Origin: Scolanthus callimorphus
Lineage: Eukaryota; Cnidaria; Anthozoa; Actiniaria; Edwardsiidae
Direction of reading: 5' to 3'
Length of the DNA stretch: 64,000 bases
NCBI GenBank assembly: GCA_033964015.1
Contig: CM066914.1
Span: 20,495,023 to 20,559,022, forward strand
Shown: piece after piece, positions 46,675 to 57,900 of the stretch
Layout of the letters: every line of letters begins with the position of its first letter
Numbering within the stretch: position 1 is the stretch's first letter
Translations under genes and position numbers: made by a program
The notes under the pieces: generated by a model
Databases searched by the model: none
What the model saw: only the letters and a program-made list of their open reading frames with translations
Told to the model about the DNA's origin: nothing

Positions 46675-49600
46675 ATGGCGGGTGAGTATAAGCTAAAAAT
46701 GCGCCGGTATTTTGAACTTTACCACTTTACGATTCAAACTAAACCTTATGTCTACTACAAGTGCAAGTAGAAGACTTACGCTGTCTTCTATGTAAAGGCT
46801 ACTGGAAATAGAAATTTTCTAAGGCGTGTTTTGTTGGAACGTAGTGTTGTTCGATGGTGCAAAGTGCAAAGTCAAACTACTTCAAGTTAATTATATAAAC
46901 TGTGAAGGAGAACAGAACGCTTCCACTGTGTAGTAGAACGCAGGCCTATGTGATAATACTGGCTGAAGCTATTGCTATATTCGTGTACTCTGTTGTTCAC
47001 GTTTATACTTGTGTTGTGATTGGCAGCTAAAATTCAAGATTTGCAACCGCTTATGGTATTTTCATGTCACGTCAGACAAATACGGTACATTTATTTGCAG
47101 ATAGTGAAGGACATGGAGGAAAAGCGAGCAAGAAAAATCAAAGAAGAGCAGAGAAACGAAGGCAAGCAAGGATAGACAAGCTCAAGGAAGATGGTGTTGT
47201 TACGGAGATTATGGAAATGCAGGATCCTGTGGGTCTTCTGAGAGAGAAATTACAGGAAGCCAAAGACAATAAGGTAAGTTTGTATTCTTAGTTTGCATCT
47301 GACGTCACTGGCAGCCATGTTGGTGGAACAGAACAAAATAAAGTTCATTTGTTCCCTTTGTTCTGTCCACCAACATGGCCGCCATGCTTTTGTTTTATTC
47401 CCAAAAGAATTATTGCAAACCATCAACTGAAGGTCACTGCTGGTCACTGACTGATGTATACCTGCCAAATTTCCCAGTTTACACAGTCTCCCGGGGAAAA
47501 TTTTTAAACTTATTTCTTGTAAATTTCTTGTGATTTTCACATACAGTTATTGTATTTGAAACACAATATCTCGATTTTGGAGCTTTTGGGGTTGACAGTG
47601 ATGAACTAATATGAACCAGTTTCAACCATAACCCAAACAGAATGAAAGTAACCTCTGTTCAGGTGGGTACTCAAACCTAAGTGCTTACCAGGTTTGGTCA
47701 AATGGTACAAAACATTCAGTTGGGATGAAATATAGAGTACAATAGCACTTGCAATTCACTCAATTCCTATTTGGGTTTATCTCATTTACCTTACTTGGTC
47801 ATGGAACCAGTTCTGGTGCAAACCATTCTGATTGGTTCATTCCAACCAAAATGGTTGGGACATACTATGAAGCCGGTTCAATCAACCCAACCTGAATAAC
47901 CAAAACATTGACTGTACCATTGGCATCCCAAATGGAGTTTTTCATGACCATATGGTAAGCACCCCTAGACCACAGCCGGTCCAGGTCGGCACATTAACAC
48001 TGAGCCAACCACACTTCCCTAAACCAGTACTTTCTTTCACAGGGTCATGATAGTTTCAACTAATATTTTAATAGCGGAGCTCGGCCCGCGCAAGCGGAGC
48101 ACCATACCTAAGGAAAAAACGTATAGTATACTATCGAGTTGATTTTTGAACGTCACGGGCATTATGGATCATTTTGATGACGTCATTGATGACGTAAGGG
48201 CATGTGACCTTGGTATAGAGTTCCTCTTATGGTCTTTGAAAGTTTGTCCAAGTTTGGCTTCTATAGAAGCTACCCTTCGGGAGATTTGATTTTTTCTTTA
48301 TTTTTCTGGTATTAAACCTATAGCGTACGCCGTCCGTCGGTCCGTCGTCCGTGTACACATGGGAACCCTGTGGTATACAAAGAAAAAATTATATCTCCTC
48401 AAGGGAACACGCTAAGACAACCATACTTGGGATATTTTGTCTATGCCACAAGGGGGGTGCTGTAACCCGGACACGTGATGTGACGTCATCGATGACGTCA
48501 TCAGTGATTGAAAAATGAATATCTCGTGAAGGGAAGACTCTAAGACAACCAAACTTGGGAAGTGTAGTCTAGGTCACCAGATGAGCGAAATGAAGTGGTC
48601 ACGTGATGTGACGTAATCGATGACGTCATCTATGCTTGAAAAATCAATATCTCGTGAAGGGAAGACTCTAGACAACCAAACTTTGGTAGTGTAGTCTAGG
48701 TCACCAGGTGAGCGAAATGAAGTGGTCACGTGATATTACGTCATCGATGACGTCATCTATGCTTCAAAAATGAATATCCCGTGAAGGGAAGACTCTAAAA
48801 CAGCCAAACTTGGGTAGTGTAGTCTAGACCACCAGATGAGCGAAATAAAGTGGTCACGTGATATGACGTCATCGATGACGTCATCTATGCTTGAAAAATT
48901 AACATCTCAAGAAGGGAAGACTCTAAAACAACCAAACTTGGGTAGTGTAGTCTAGGCCACCAGATGAGCGAAATGAAGTGGTCACGTGATATGACGTCAT
49001 CGATGATGTCATCTATGCTTGAAAAAATGATATCTCGTGAAGGGAAGACTCTAAAGCATCCATATAAACCATGTACACATGGGAATCCCTTTCATTCACA
49101 TAGAAAATTTTATAACCAGGAGCTCCGCTTTTAGCCAGTGGCTAAATCTATATATTATCATCAATTCAGAATCTATTTCCACTTCCATTGGTCTTGCAGT
49201 CAGGCTTTCACTGAAGTTGCCTGTGCTTCCTTGCAAGGTCAACTGAAAACAACTGTTTTTTTTGTACATTTTAGGATCACAAACTTGCAGCTCAGATCAG
49301 ACACCAAATTTGGATTGCACAGGACACTGCTGCAGGCTGTAGGTGAGTTGACCACCTACTTGTACATACTGGTAAAATAACCCGTATCTCTGTGACAACA
49401 AGGTATTAAATTATTTTCTTCTTGAAATTTTCTCACTGAAAAGAAAGGGAGAGAAGGCTCCACATACATGCATCAGAAGTGGTGGGGAAAAATCAGCAAT
49501 TCACTAATGTTCATCTGACAGATGCTAATGATGTATAAGATATGTACATGTATGGCTCATTTAAAAACACAAAATTTGATGGCATAAAAAGAGTCCAGAC

Positions 49601-51972
49601 AATGTTGAACCTTTTGATTGATTTGTTACCATGACAGAATTAAATATTTTGCTCAATAAGCATTTTCAAATTGTGAATTGCAAGCATGTTCGAATGGTTT
49701 TCCGTTGGTTTAGAGATGTAAGATAAGAAGAGTTATCTGAACTCTTATTACCATTGCAAATCAGCCAATCATATTACAAGAACACCAACTGTTATGGTAA
49801 AATATAGTTTTTTTTTTCAGTATTCCAGATGCTGAGAGCCTTGGTGTTAAATACGACTTGAGTGAAGATATGGAAAGCACAGCAAACATCAACAAGAAAA
49901 AAGTTGAACCTTCTACTGAATTGAAACCTACAGATGCAGGGAACAGTGACCTTACGCAAACTGAAAAACGTCTGAGAAATCTCAAGAAGAAACTGAATCA
50001 AATAAATGCATTGAAGCTAAGGAAAGAGAAAGGAGAGGCATTAGAAGAAACACAGGTATTTTTACACATATTTTATTTAATTAGCAATTAGTTGCCTCAG
50101 GCTCTGCGATTATTGGCTTCATCTTGGTGACTATAATCATGGGCCTGACACGAAAACGAGGTGTTTGTGGAGAAAAATCCACATCAATAATTTATGCTAA
50201 ATAGGCATTTAAACAAGGTTAAACAATAACCTATCTTGTATAATCCTATGATATCTCTTTTTTGTGTAAGTTGAGGACGAGATATCATAGGATTCAAGTC
50301 TATTCAAAGCGTTCAGTCGGTAGATTCCGCCAAAAAAAAATAGCACTCAAAAAGGCGATATCGCCATCGTCAGTGCGCGACTCGTGCGATATCGCTTTTT
50401 CCGTGCTATTTTCTTAGCGGAATCTAGATTCCTGAAGCTTTGAATAATCCTATAGAATAATTTATTTAGAGTGAAATTATGAATATTCATAGTTCATAGG
50501 TCCTTGGATCTCAAAACATTTTCTAGACCCAAGGATCTTTGAACTATGAATATAATAATTTCGAAAAGTGTTTCTACTTGTAACTCTTTGCGCTGTGCAA
50601 AGGTAGACTGCAGGATCCGCTCTGTGAGAAGACATAGGTCTCCTCTCAAGGAGTAGTTGATACAAAGTATTTTTTGTTCCAGACTTTTTTGATGTTCGCC
50701 GCCAACTTCCATGTGGGACAGGCTTTATGGAAACAATCTTAACCTTTTCACTTCTGCGCATAACTAGTGACGCAATCCAAGTTCATAATTCGTAGTTTAT
50801 AATGGTCATAATTTCAAAGTCCGCGCAAACTATTCAATTTCTCGAGATGCTCGAAAATTTTTTCAACTAGTCAGTCTTTGCGCTGTGCAAAGGCAGACTG
50901 TAGGAACTGCTCCGTGAGAAGACACACATCTCTTCTCTCGGAGAAGACGATACAAAGGATTTTTTTGTTCCAGACTATATGCACGTGCGCCACCAACTTC
51001 TATGTAGGACAGGCTTTATGGAAATAATCTTGACCTTTTTCACTTCTGCGCATGACTAGTGACGTAATCCAAGTTTCACCAATCTCGTACCAAGAGCCCG
51101 TCATCTTTTGGCCAGCGGCAAGATTCAGGGCTCTGGGGGAATCGATTTTTTTAAAACCCAGATTCTGGGTTTCCGGTTTGATTGTTGTATGAAAGTTCGT
51201 TACGTTTTGGACGTACCACGCATGCTCGCAAATCGGATTCCCCCAGGGCCCTGAATCTTGCCGCTGGCCAAAAGATGACGGGCTCTGGGTAGGAGATTGA
51301 AGTTTCACAAGTAAAAACATGATTATTATATTGATAAATCCTGTTTGGACACGGTACAGAGAGGTTTGTGATGGAAGATTATGTCACAGGCAATTATCTG
51401 AGTATTTCAAATGACTAAGGCATGAAAAAAATGGAGAGGTTTCAACATTCGTTTCCCCTCTGTGTTTGCTATGAATAATTATTAGCCGAATTCACACTAG
51501 AGACGAGTTTCTCGTCTTGAATATGGTTCCCTGTTCTCTGTGATCACGCGAAAAAAAAAACGGTTTTAAAGGAGAAAGTTTGGCGATAATAAGCCGACTA
51601 GAATTCACATAAGACAGGAAATGTTTCTGACGAGAAACTCGTCTCAGAGGGGAAACTCGTCTCTTGTTTGAATAATACGGCTATTAAGTATTTGAAGTAA
51701 TTCAAAAGCCTCCTATTCGGACTTGACGGAATTTTTGCGCGGACTTTGAAATCCCGTCAAGTCCGAATAGGAGGCTTTTAAATATTACGTGCAGAAGATG
51801 GATGCGCTGAATAATAATCAGCGATACAACTACTACATACATTGCACATCACATACTAATTTTATTAATATTGTTTTGTTTTCCTTAGATACAGAAAGTA
51901 AACTCCGAAACTGATGTCATCGCAGAAATAGGAGTGCTGGAAGACTTGCTCTCTGGGAAGCTACAGTTATGA
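46675..51972 (+). CDS. PYM/eIF2A C-terminal-like basic coiled-coil protein
   Basis: Exons: 46675-46681, 47101-47273, 49275-49342, 49821-50055, 51889-51972; phases 1, 0, 2, 0 agree, giving 188 residues. Exon 1 codes only Met-Ala plus one base. The protein starts MADSEGHGGKASKKNQRRAE (a highly basic helix), then a helical part with DHKLAAQIRHQIW, an acidic linker, and a C-terminal helix pair KRLRNLKKKLNQINALKLRK ... LEDLLSGKLQL. The motif (K/R)NLKKKL...LEDL is shared by the C-termini of PYM (partner of Y14-Mago) and eIF2A, which contact the ribosome. The N-terminal Mago-binding segment of PYM and the beta-propeller of eIF2A are both absent, so this is a relative or a distinct protein rather than a clear orthologue. 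No membrane segment. Confidence 0.8.
47274..49274 (+). other. Intron 2 of the PYM/eIF2A-like gene
   Basis: Contains an inverted pair around 47307-47395 (GGCAGCCATGTTGGTGGAACAGAA and TTCTGTCCACCAACATGGCC) and the CRE-bearing element at 48067-49136. The acceptor is TACATTTTAG. No exon in between. Confidence 0.65.
48067..49136. mobile_element. 1.07-kb TIR element with five tandem CRE/E-box units
   Basis: The left end TAATAGCGGAGCTC and the right end GAGCTCCGCTTTTA are inverted repeats. Inside, five units of about 127 bp start near 48470, 48597, 48724, 48852 and 48980. A typical unit reads GGTCACGTGATATGACGTCA, then TCGATGACGTCATCTATGCT, then ATATCTCGTGAAGGGAAGAC and CCAAACTTGG(G)TAGTGTAGTC. About eight perfect TGACGTCA octamers are present in 48177-49010. 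No transposase is seen, so the element is non-autonomous. Confidence 0.85.
50244..50455. repeat. MITE family 1, full copy
   Basis: CCTATGATATCTC and GAGATATCATAGGATT form the left hairpin; TTCAGTCGGTAGATTCCGCC pairs with GCGGAATCTAGATTCCTGAA at the right. The inner CACTCAAAAAGGCGATATCGC block matches 6552 onward. Confidence 0.8.
50475..50562. repeat. Hairpin element
   Basis: AATTATGAATATTCATAGTT with GGTCCTTGGATCTC is mirrored by ACCCAAGGATC, TGAACTATGAATAT and AATAATT. About 88 bp. Confidence 0.65.
50576..51075. repeat. Direct duplication of about 205 bp
   Basis: Copies at 50576-50785 and 50867-51075 share TCTTTGCGCTGTGCAAAGG, GTGAGAAGACA, TTTTTTGTTCCAGACT, GCCACCAACTTCTATGT-type sequence, GGACAGGCTTTATGGAAA and CACTTCTGCGCAT(A/G)ACTAG. 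They differ at many sites, so this is not a recent duplication. Confidence 0.8.
51072..51309. repeat. Palindromic element (GAGCCCGTCATCTTTTGGCC)
   Basis: GAGCCCGTCATCTTTTGGCC followed by AGCGGCAAGATTCAGGGC and GGGGGAATCGATT is mirrored by AATCGGATTCCCCC, GCCCTGAATCTTGCCGCT and GGCCAAAAGATGACGGGCTC. The arms are nearly identical, which suggests a recent insertion. Confidence 0.85.
51487..51680. repeat. Inverted-repeat element (GACGAGTTTCTCGTC)
   Basis: AATTCACACTAGAGACGAGTTTCTCGTCTT-type sequence on the left is answered by AGAATTCACATAAGACAGG and GACGAGAAACTCGTCTC on the right. Arms are interrupted; confidence is moderate. Confidence 0.5.
51704..51779. repeat. Perfect 26-bp hairpin 110 bp upstream of the last exon
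   Basis: 51704-51729 (AAAAGCCTCCTATTCGG...) and 51754-51779 (...CCGAATAGGAGGCTTTT) are exact reverse complements with a 24-nt loop. Confidence 0.85.
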
Positions 51973-52354
51973 TCCAACACTGTGATGAGCCAATGAGCAT
52001 CGCCAAAAATACGAAAACAATACCCATGGGGGTCCGGTCTCTCCTGTAGCCTCTCCCCAAAGCCAACAGAACACCACGAGAATGGACAGGATGAATGCGA
52101 ACAGAACAGTAAAAAGCCATAATACTTGTTGGCAGATTTTTATATGTGAACGGACCAGAATCTCTAGAGCAGACGCATACAGAAGATGTGCCATAATCTT
52201 AGGAAGGAGAGAGAAACAGGACAAGCAGATAAGTACTTCCAGGAGTCCATTCTTACACAGAAAAATATATAACAGAGTGTACAAAAAATAGCGTCCGCCC
52301 AAAAAACATGATATCCCTAAAATGCTACGCCAATAGAACGGACATCACATTCCA
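51967..52354 (-). other. Hydrophobic open frame antisense to the 3' end of the PYM/eIF2A-like gene
   Basis: About 129 codons are open between stops, without an ATG near the left end of the frame. The translation is strongly hydrophobic in blocks (for example LWLFTVLFAFILSILVVFCW), with charged breaks between, and it ends at 51967. It overlaps the last six bases of the plus-strand coding sequence. It could be the terminal exon of a membrane protein on the minus strand (even of the EGF gene), or chance. TTTTAG|GGATATC at about 52315 could act as an acceptor. I cannot assign it. Confidence 0.2.
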
Positions 52355-52444
52355 TGCCGAGTCTTCTACTCAAAAGAGAAAGTAGACACAAGCTTGCAAA
52401 CTGAACCAGCTTTGGTCTTTACAACTTGTTTGCAAAAATCTGAT

Positions 52445-53165
52445 AATCTGAACCAGGTTTTGTTCTGTAATACGCATTTTATATGAACAGCAAAAAGTCA
52501 CGCATGCGCATTAAATAGCAGATGAATTCCTAACCCACATGGAAAAGGCTAGCGGAAAAGACAAGTATAAGTTAGTTCACGGTGGAAAAAGTTCTGAGCA
52601 GTTCATTTGCAATTTTTTATCCCAAACTTTCTAAAACCTCGTGCTGTTTCTGAGCCAGGTTTTGTTTAATGATACGTATTTTATACGAACAGCAAAGTCA
52701 CGCATGCGCAGCAAAGAGCAGGTGAATTCCTAACCCACATGGAAAGGGCTAGCGGAAAAGACAAGTATAAGTTAGTTCACGGTGGAAAAAGTTCTGAGCA
52801 GTTCATTTGCAATTTTTTATCCCAAACTTTCTAAAACCTGTGCTGTTTCTGAGCCAGGTTTTGTTTAATGATACGTATTTTATACGAACAGCAAAGTCAC
52901 GCATGCGCAGCAAAGAGCAGGTGAATTCCTAACCACACTTGGAAAGGGCTAGCGGAAAAGACAAGTATAAGTTAGTTCACGGGGGAAAAAATTTCTGAGC
53001 AGTTCATTTGCAATTTTTTCTAAAACCTGTGCTGTTTCTGAGCCAGGTTTTCTTTAATGATACGTATTTTATACGAACAGCAAAGTAACGCATGCGCAGC
53101 AAAGAGCAGGTGAATTCTTAACCCACATTGAAACGTTTGAACCGAAAATGTAAGTATAAGTTAAT
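52445..53165. repeat. Tandem array, four units of about 190 bp
   Basis: Units start with AACCAGGTTTTGTTCTGTAA or GAGCCAGGTTTTGTTTAATG near 52451, 52657, 52850 and 53038. Each carries ACGTATTTTATACGAACAGC, CACGCATGCGCAGCAAAGAG and CAGGTGAATTCCTAACC. The first unit is the most diverged. Each unit has a CGCATGCGCA palindrome. Confidence 0.85.
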
Positions 53166-53696
53166 TGCTAGGGGAGGGTGGTCGGTGGGGCGGCATCCCA
53201 CTGTCTCACGGTGGCAAAAATGCTGTGCATTCTAGACTTTCTCTCAATACCTCGTGCACAACAAAGTAAACAATGTAATTAATTACACACTGCTACGTAC
53301 AATAAGACTATTTCTATTGTTGCTTCATTATGTCTCAAAGACAATTAGTAATCAGTTCAGGCAAAAATGCTGAACATTCCAGACTTACAAAGACACACTG
53401 CTACCCACAATAAAATATGGTTTTCTCTTGTTTTATTATGTCCAATAGACAATAATCAGTTCAGAGTCCGATGAACTCTCTATCTTCTGATTATCCATTC
53501 TTTATTCAGTGCATCTGGTATTTGTTCTTACAAACAATAGATCTAGTCTTGTTCCATATACACCTAATTCAATAAACGTTGGCTTTAGGATTTCGTCGTT
53601 GAGGCGCGGAATACAATGAAATTTCTTGCTAAGTGACTACCAAACAATGACCAACAACCAAATTTCTAAAGCAACCTCTTTTGAAATAGGTGTACA

Positions 53697-53765
53697 CCAT
53701 CGGAGTGTATATGGCTATTCGGAATCCATCGGAGTGTATATGGCTATTCGGAATCCATCGGAGTA
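53697..53765. repeat. 27-bp short tandem repeat
   Basis: CATCGGAGTGTATATGGCTA followed by TTCGGAAT is present twice, with a partial third copy (CATCGGAGTACATGG). Confidence 0.85.
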
Positions 53766-54881
53766 CATGGAATACATATTGTTGTATATTAAAAACGGCT
53801 TCTTGGAATAGTTGTACAATAGGGACTGGCTCCTTATCCACGCTTGGATATATAAGGTACAGTTTTTGAGGTTCTCGATCCTGTGGTCCTTTTTGGTCTG
53901 TATCTGTGAAAGGCGCCGGATAAATATACCCCCAAGGCGAAGGACTTGGTTACTGATGCTGGCGGTGGTAGCCATGTGACTTGGTATTTTAAATGATGAC
54001 CTCAAACCTCCCTAAATTAAGGCTAACTTCTCTAAGATGTTAAATCTATGAATGTTCAGCTATGTATGCTATGACCATCTTCTTCAGAAGTGACCCGCAT
54101 CTGAAACGCGGAAAGAATTAAACTGCTTCGTTAACAAACAAGTGAGCTTGTCTTTGACTATCAAGAGAAACTGGCATAGCAAATTATATATTCGACGACC
54201 CATATGTTGAGTGATGTTGAATGGGGATGCCAAACTAATCCAACTTTGTTGAACTACGATGTGATTGGCAGTGGGCAACGTTCAACAAAGTTGCATTAGT
54301 TTGGCACCCCCGTTTTACATCATACATGGGTGTGGTTCAACAAAATGATGTATGATGTAGGCACAGTCCATACACCGGGGCGGCTAATCATAAGCAGTTT
54401 ATAATGTAGATGAGCTTAGACGATAGAGTTTCCTCGTTAGCATTGAGCTAACTGGCCTAAGGTTTTGTCCACCAAGGGCCGGTTCCTAGAAGGTCAGTTA
54501 AGAGTTATCTGTAGATAAACGCTTATCCAACGGATAAATCCTGAACAAATCCTATACAACAGATAACTTTTATCCATGGATACCTTTATCCAACCTTTAG
54601 GAAGCGGCCCCAGACGGTTAGGGGGTGCCCATATGAAGTAAATAGTGGGAAATATTCTGGGAAATATTCTGGGAAATATTCTGGGAAATAGAAGAAAAAA
54701 GCCCTTGAACCAGCTATGCCCTGACTACAGGGGGCTCAACGTGGAAAGGTTACTTTGACCACAGTGTTTGCATTCTCGAAACTCGTCACCTCGCGATGAG
54801 AGACGAGCCGGGGAGCTCTGGGTACGAGAATGCAGTTTTCGGGGAAATTTGGAAAGTGAAGTCTGTGACATGCGCACTTAC

Positions 54882-54980
54882 ATCTGGTGAGACAGCGAGG
54901 ACCAGTGAAACCAAATGCGCATGCGCATCTGCCAGGCCGGACACACCTCCCTCCGTTAAAGCAAGTCTCTTTACAAAGAG
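54882..54980 (-). CDS. EGF gene: exon with one EGF
   Basis: 99 bp, phase 1 both ends; acceptor CTCTTCCCTTCCAG, donor T|GTAAGT. It reads [20 protein letters not shown] then [10 protein letters not shown], a VWDE-type EGF. It is the most 3' exon that is certain. The excellent donor shows that more exons follow. Confidence 0.92.
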
Positions 54981-57900
54981 CTGGAAGGGAAGAGAGATGG
55001 AGATTTTTAGGTGTCGGTCTGTTCACCACCTCAAACTACAATGTTCTTAGAAAGGATCTTTGATCCGTTTGAGTAAGGCCGTCCCTAATGCAAATGAACT
55101 AAGAGAGAGTTTCCTACGGCATATATATAGGCCTAAGATGTCTCGTACAGCACAGACAGGGAAAGTATGGAGCGTAGCACCAAAATGATGCAACACCCAG
55201 TTTTACATCGAACGTGGAACAGTCAGTAATACTGATTAATGATGTGGCTATGAATACTGATGAGTTTATTAATGATGTGACTGAATACTGATGAGCTGAT
55301 TAATGATGTGACTATGAATACTGATGAGCTGATTAATGTGAGTATGAATACTGATGAGCTAATTAATGATGTGATTATGAATACTGATGAGCTGATGAAA
55401 TTGAGTATGAATACTGATGAGCTGATTAATGATGTGACTATGAATACTGATGAGCTGATTAATGACGTGACTGAATACTGATTAATGATGTGACTGTGAA
55501 TACTGATGAGCTGATTACTATGTGACCGTGAATACTGATGAGCTGATTAATGATGTGACCGTGAATACTGATGAGCTGATTAATGATGTGAGTGTGAATA
55601 CTGATGAGCTGATGTATGTGAGCGTGAATACTGATGAGCTGATTAATGATGTGACTGTGAATACTGATGAGCTGATTGATGATGCGACTGTGAATACTGA
55701 TGAGCTGATTGATGATGCGACTGTGAATACTGATGAGCTGATTAATGATGTGACTATGAATACTGATGTGCTGATTAATGATGTGACTGAATACTGATGA
55801 GCTTATTAATGATGTGACTGTGAATACTGATGAGCTGATTAATGATGTGACTGTGAATACTGATGAGCTGATTAATGATGTGACTGAATACTGAAAAGCT
55901 GATTAATGATGTGACTGTGAATACTGATGAACTGAATAACGATGTGACTGTGAATACTGATGAGCGGTAACAAAGGGCGTGTGTCAAACTACGTAACGTT
56001 TACGGAAACAAAACAAAAAACAGTTTCAGGTACCCACCCTGTATATACGAAATTTCTGGTTTAACCACCCTGGAATTCCATTGAATTTTCTCATCATCAC
56101 CCTGGAAATGATGTCTACCCAATTGGGAATACCTACCCTGGAATTGTGCTCCAGTATTGTGGCACCACCCTTGAATTCCAGGCTACTCTTTATCTAGCAC
56201 CACCCTGAAGGTTCTCAACGGGGGATACGTACGGATCCTTTTTGCGACCAATTTGAATACAAAGATTAATTTTCATTGGTGCTCACCTTTCTCGCACATT
56301 TTTCCATAAAATCCGGACTGACAAGTACACTGGTTAGGCCTCACACATCTCCCTCCATGCAAACACGGAAACAAGCAAACAGGTCTTTGGCAGCGATCTC
56401 CCGTCCATCGTCTGTTATCGCATAAACACACGTTGGGTTTAACACAGCGTCCACCATTCAGACATGTCCGCCTACATACGGGCGTTTCGCAGAAGTCTCC
56501 CACAAACCATTGCGAGCAGCGACACTTGTTTCGCGATACACATGTGCCTCCATTCTGGCAGCCCGGGGAACACGTGACTAAAGAGAAAATGAAGTACAAA
56601 TTAGGAAATAAAGCGGCTATATTTAGGTAATCTGCGACATTTCCCAGCAAGAAATCGTTTTCACTTTTTGCAATGTTTCGTTTTTTCAGGAAGAGGTCTG
56701 TCAAGTGTCCGTGGAGTTACGCACTCCATTCCTGACCCCCCCCCCCCCCCAATTCTTGACCATGGGGGGGGGGGGGGGAGCATGGGACCGAGAACATTAA
56801 AGGATCCGTCTCACCCTGCCCATACAGCATGGTCTCTAAAACGAATTGATGATTATCATCAAATCTCAATTGCCTTCGAATTGACGATTATCATCAATCT
56901 TCTGTCATAGTTACTTGACATGCGCAAGTAACCCACATGCATAAGAGCGAAGACAATACATAAGTACTAGTGGACGCGCTTTAGGGGATAAGGGTCGGAC
57001 GCGCTTTAGGGGATAAGGGTCGGACGCGCTTTAGGGGATAAGGGTCGGGGCATGGGGCTAGACTTTTTCCAGAGCCTAACCCAAAGCCTAACCCAAAACC
57101 TAACCCAAAACCTAACCCAAAACCTAACCCCAAAACCTAACCCCAAAACCTAGGATTTTGGCAAGTCAGAAGATTGATGATAATCGTCAATTCGTTTTAG
57201 AGACCATGTTGGCCCATAATGTACTGCTTTGCCGCCATTTTCGATATCAGAGATTTTTATGCAAAAAAAAAAAAATCAGGACCATACCTCCAGACAGAAA
57301 GCTGGAGCGCCGTATGGCGACCGTGGGTACGGTTCTTACGCCCACGCCAGAGATTTCGGCCCTGACAGTCGCTATCCTGAGTGTTGAATTGCTCATTAGC
57401 GGCCCATACCTAAGGGTGAGGGAACGCCCGGCCACCAGACCATAGATAGACGCCCCTTGTACGAGTAGTGAGCAATTAACGACAATACTACAACGCTCAA
57501 CATATATTATATATAGTACTGATAAGTTATCGGGTGATCCATGTGGGACACTTGTTACTGCGCCCGATCGAGTTTTACCTCTAATCTAACGCAATGTAAC
57601 GTTTGTGCAACGTACTTTTTGAAACCGAGTGTCGGCTGGTCCTGTATGTTTTTTTGTTGCGATGCGTGTTTGTGAAAAATCTATTGACTACGTTTGTTTA
57701 TGCATCTTTCTCTTGACGCATGCGCAGACGCATGTCCTTATGCTAGAACATTTTTACATTCTCGAACCCAGAGCTCCCCGGCTCGTAACCTCGCGGGGGA
57801 GGCTCTGGTGACAGCCACTGACGCATGCGCGAGATTTAATACAGAGCCGCTGAGAGAAAGACCTTTCAGCGCATGCTCCAACGCTCAAAATCAGCCAATC

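Larger units (their letters stand above)
50056..51888 (+). other. Intron 4 of the PYM/eIF2A-like gene, dense in repeats
   Basis: Five distinct repeat structures lie here: 50244-50455, 50475-50562, the direct repeat 50576-50785/50867-51075, the palindrome 51072-51309, and hairpins at 51487-51680 and 51704-51779. The acceptor is TTTTCCTTAG before 51889. Confidence 0.7.
51973..54881. other. Intergenic or terminal region between the PYM/eIF2A-like and EGF genes
   Basis: The two genes converge here. It contains the tandem array at 52445-53165, a 27-bp tandem at 53697-53760, a possible minus-strand coding piece around 53960-53770 (PSPWGYIYPAPFTDTDQKGP and on) without a proven splice site, and four GGGAAATATTCT repeats at 54648-54690. 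Further 3' exons of the EGF gene should lie here but none is certain. Confidence 0.5.

Noticed and set aside
55522..55797. 91-codon repeat protein (NTDELINDV)
   Set aside because: Minisatellite with units mostly in multiples of three; several frames on both strands are open alike.
55225..55965. CRISPR-like array of about 30-bp repeats
   Set aside because: No unique spacers, no cas genes, and the locus is an intron in an animal gene.
57073..57152. Telomere end
   Set aside because: Units are degenerate (AACCTAACCCA), short, and inside a TIR-bounded element in a gene intron.
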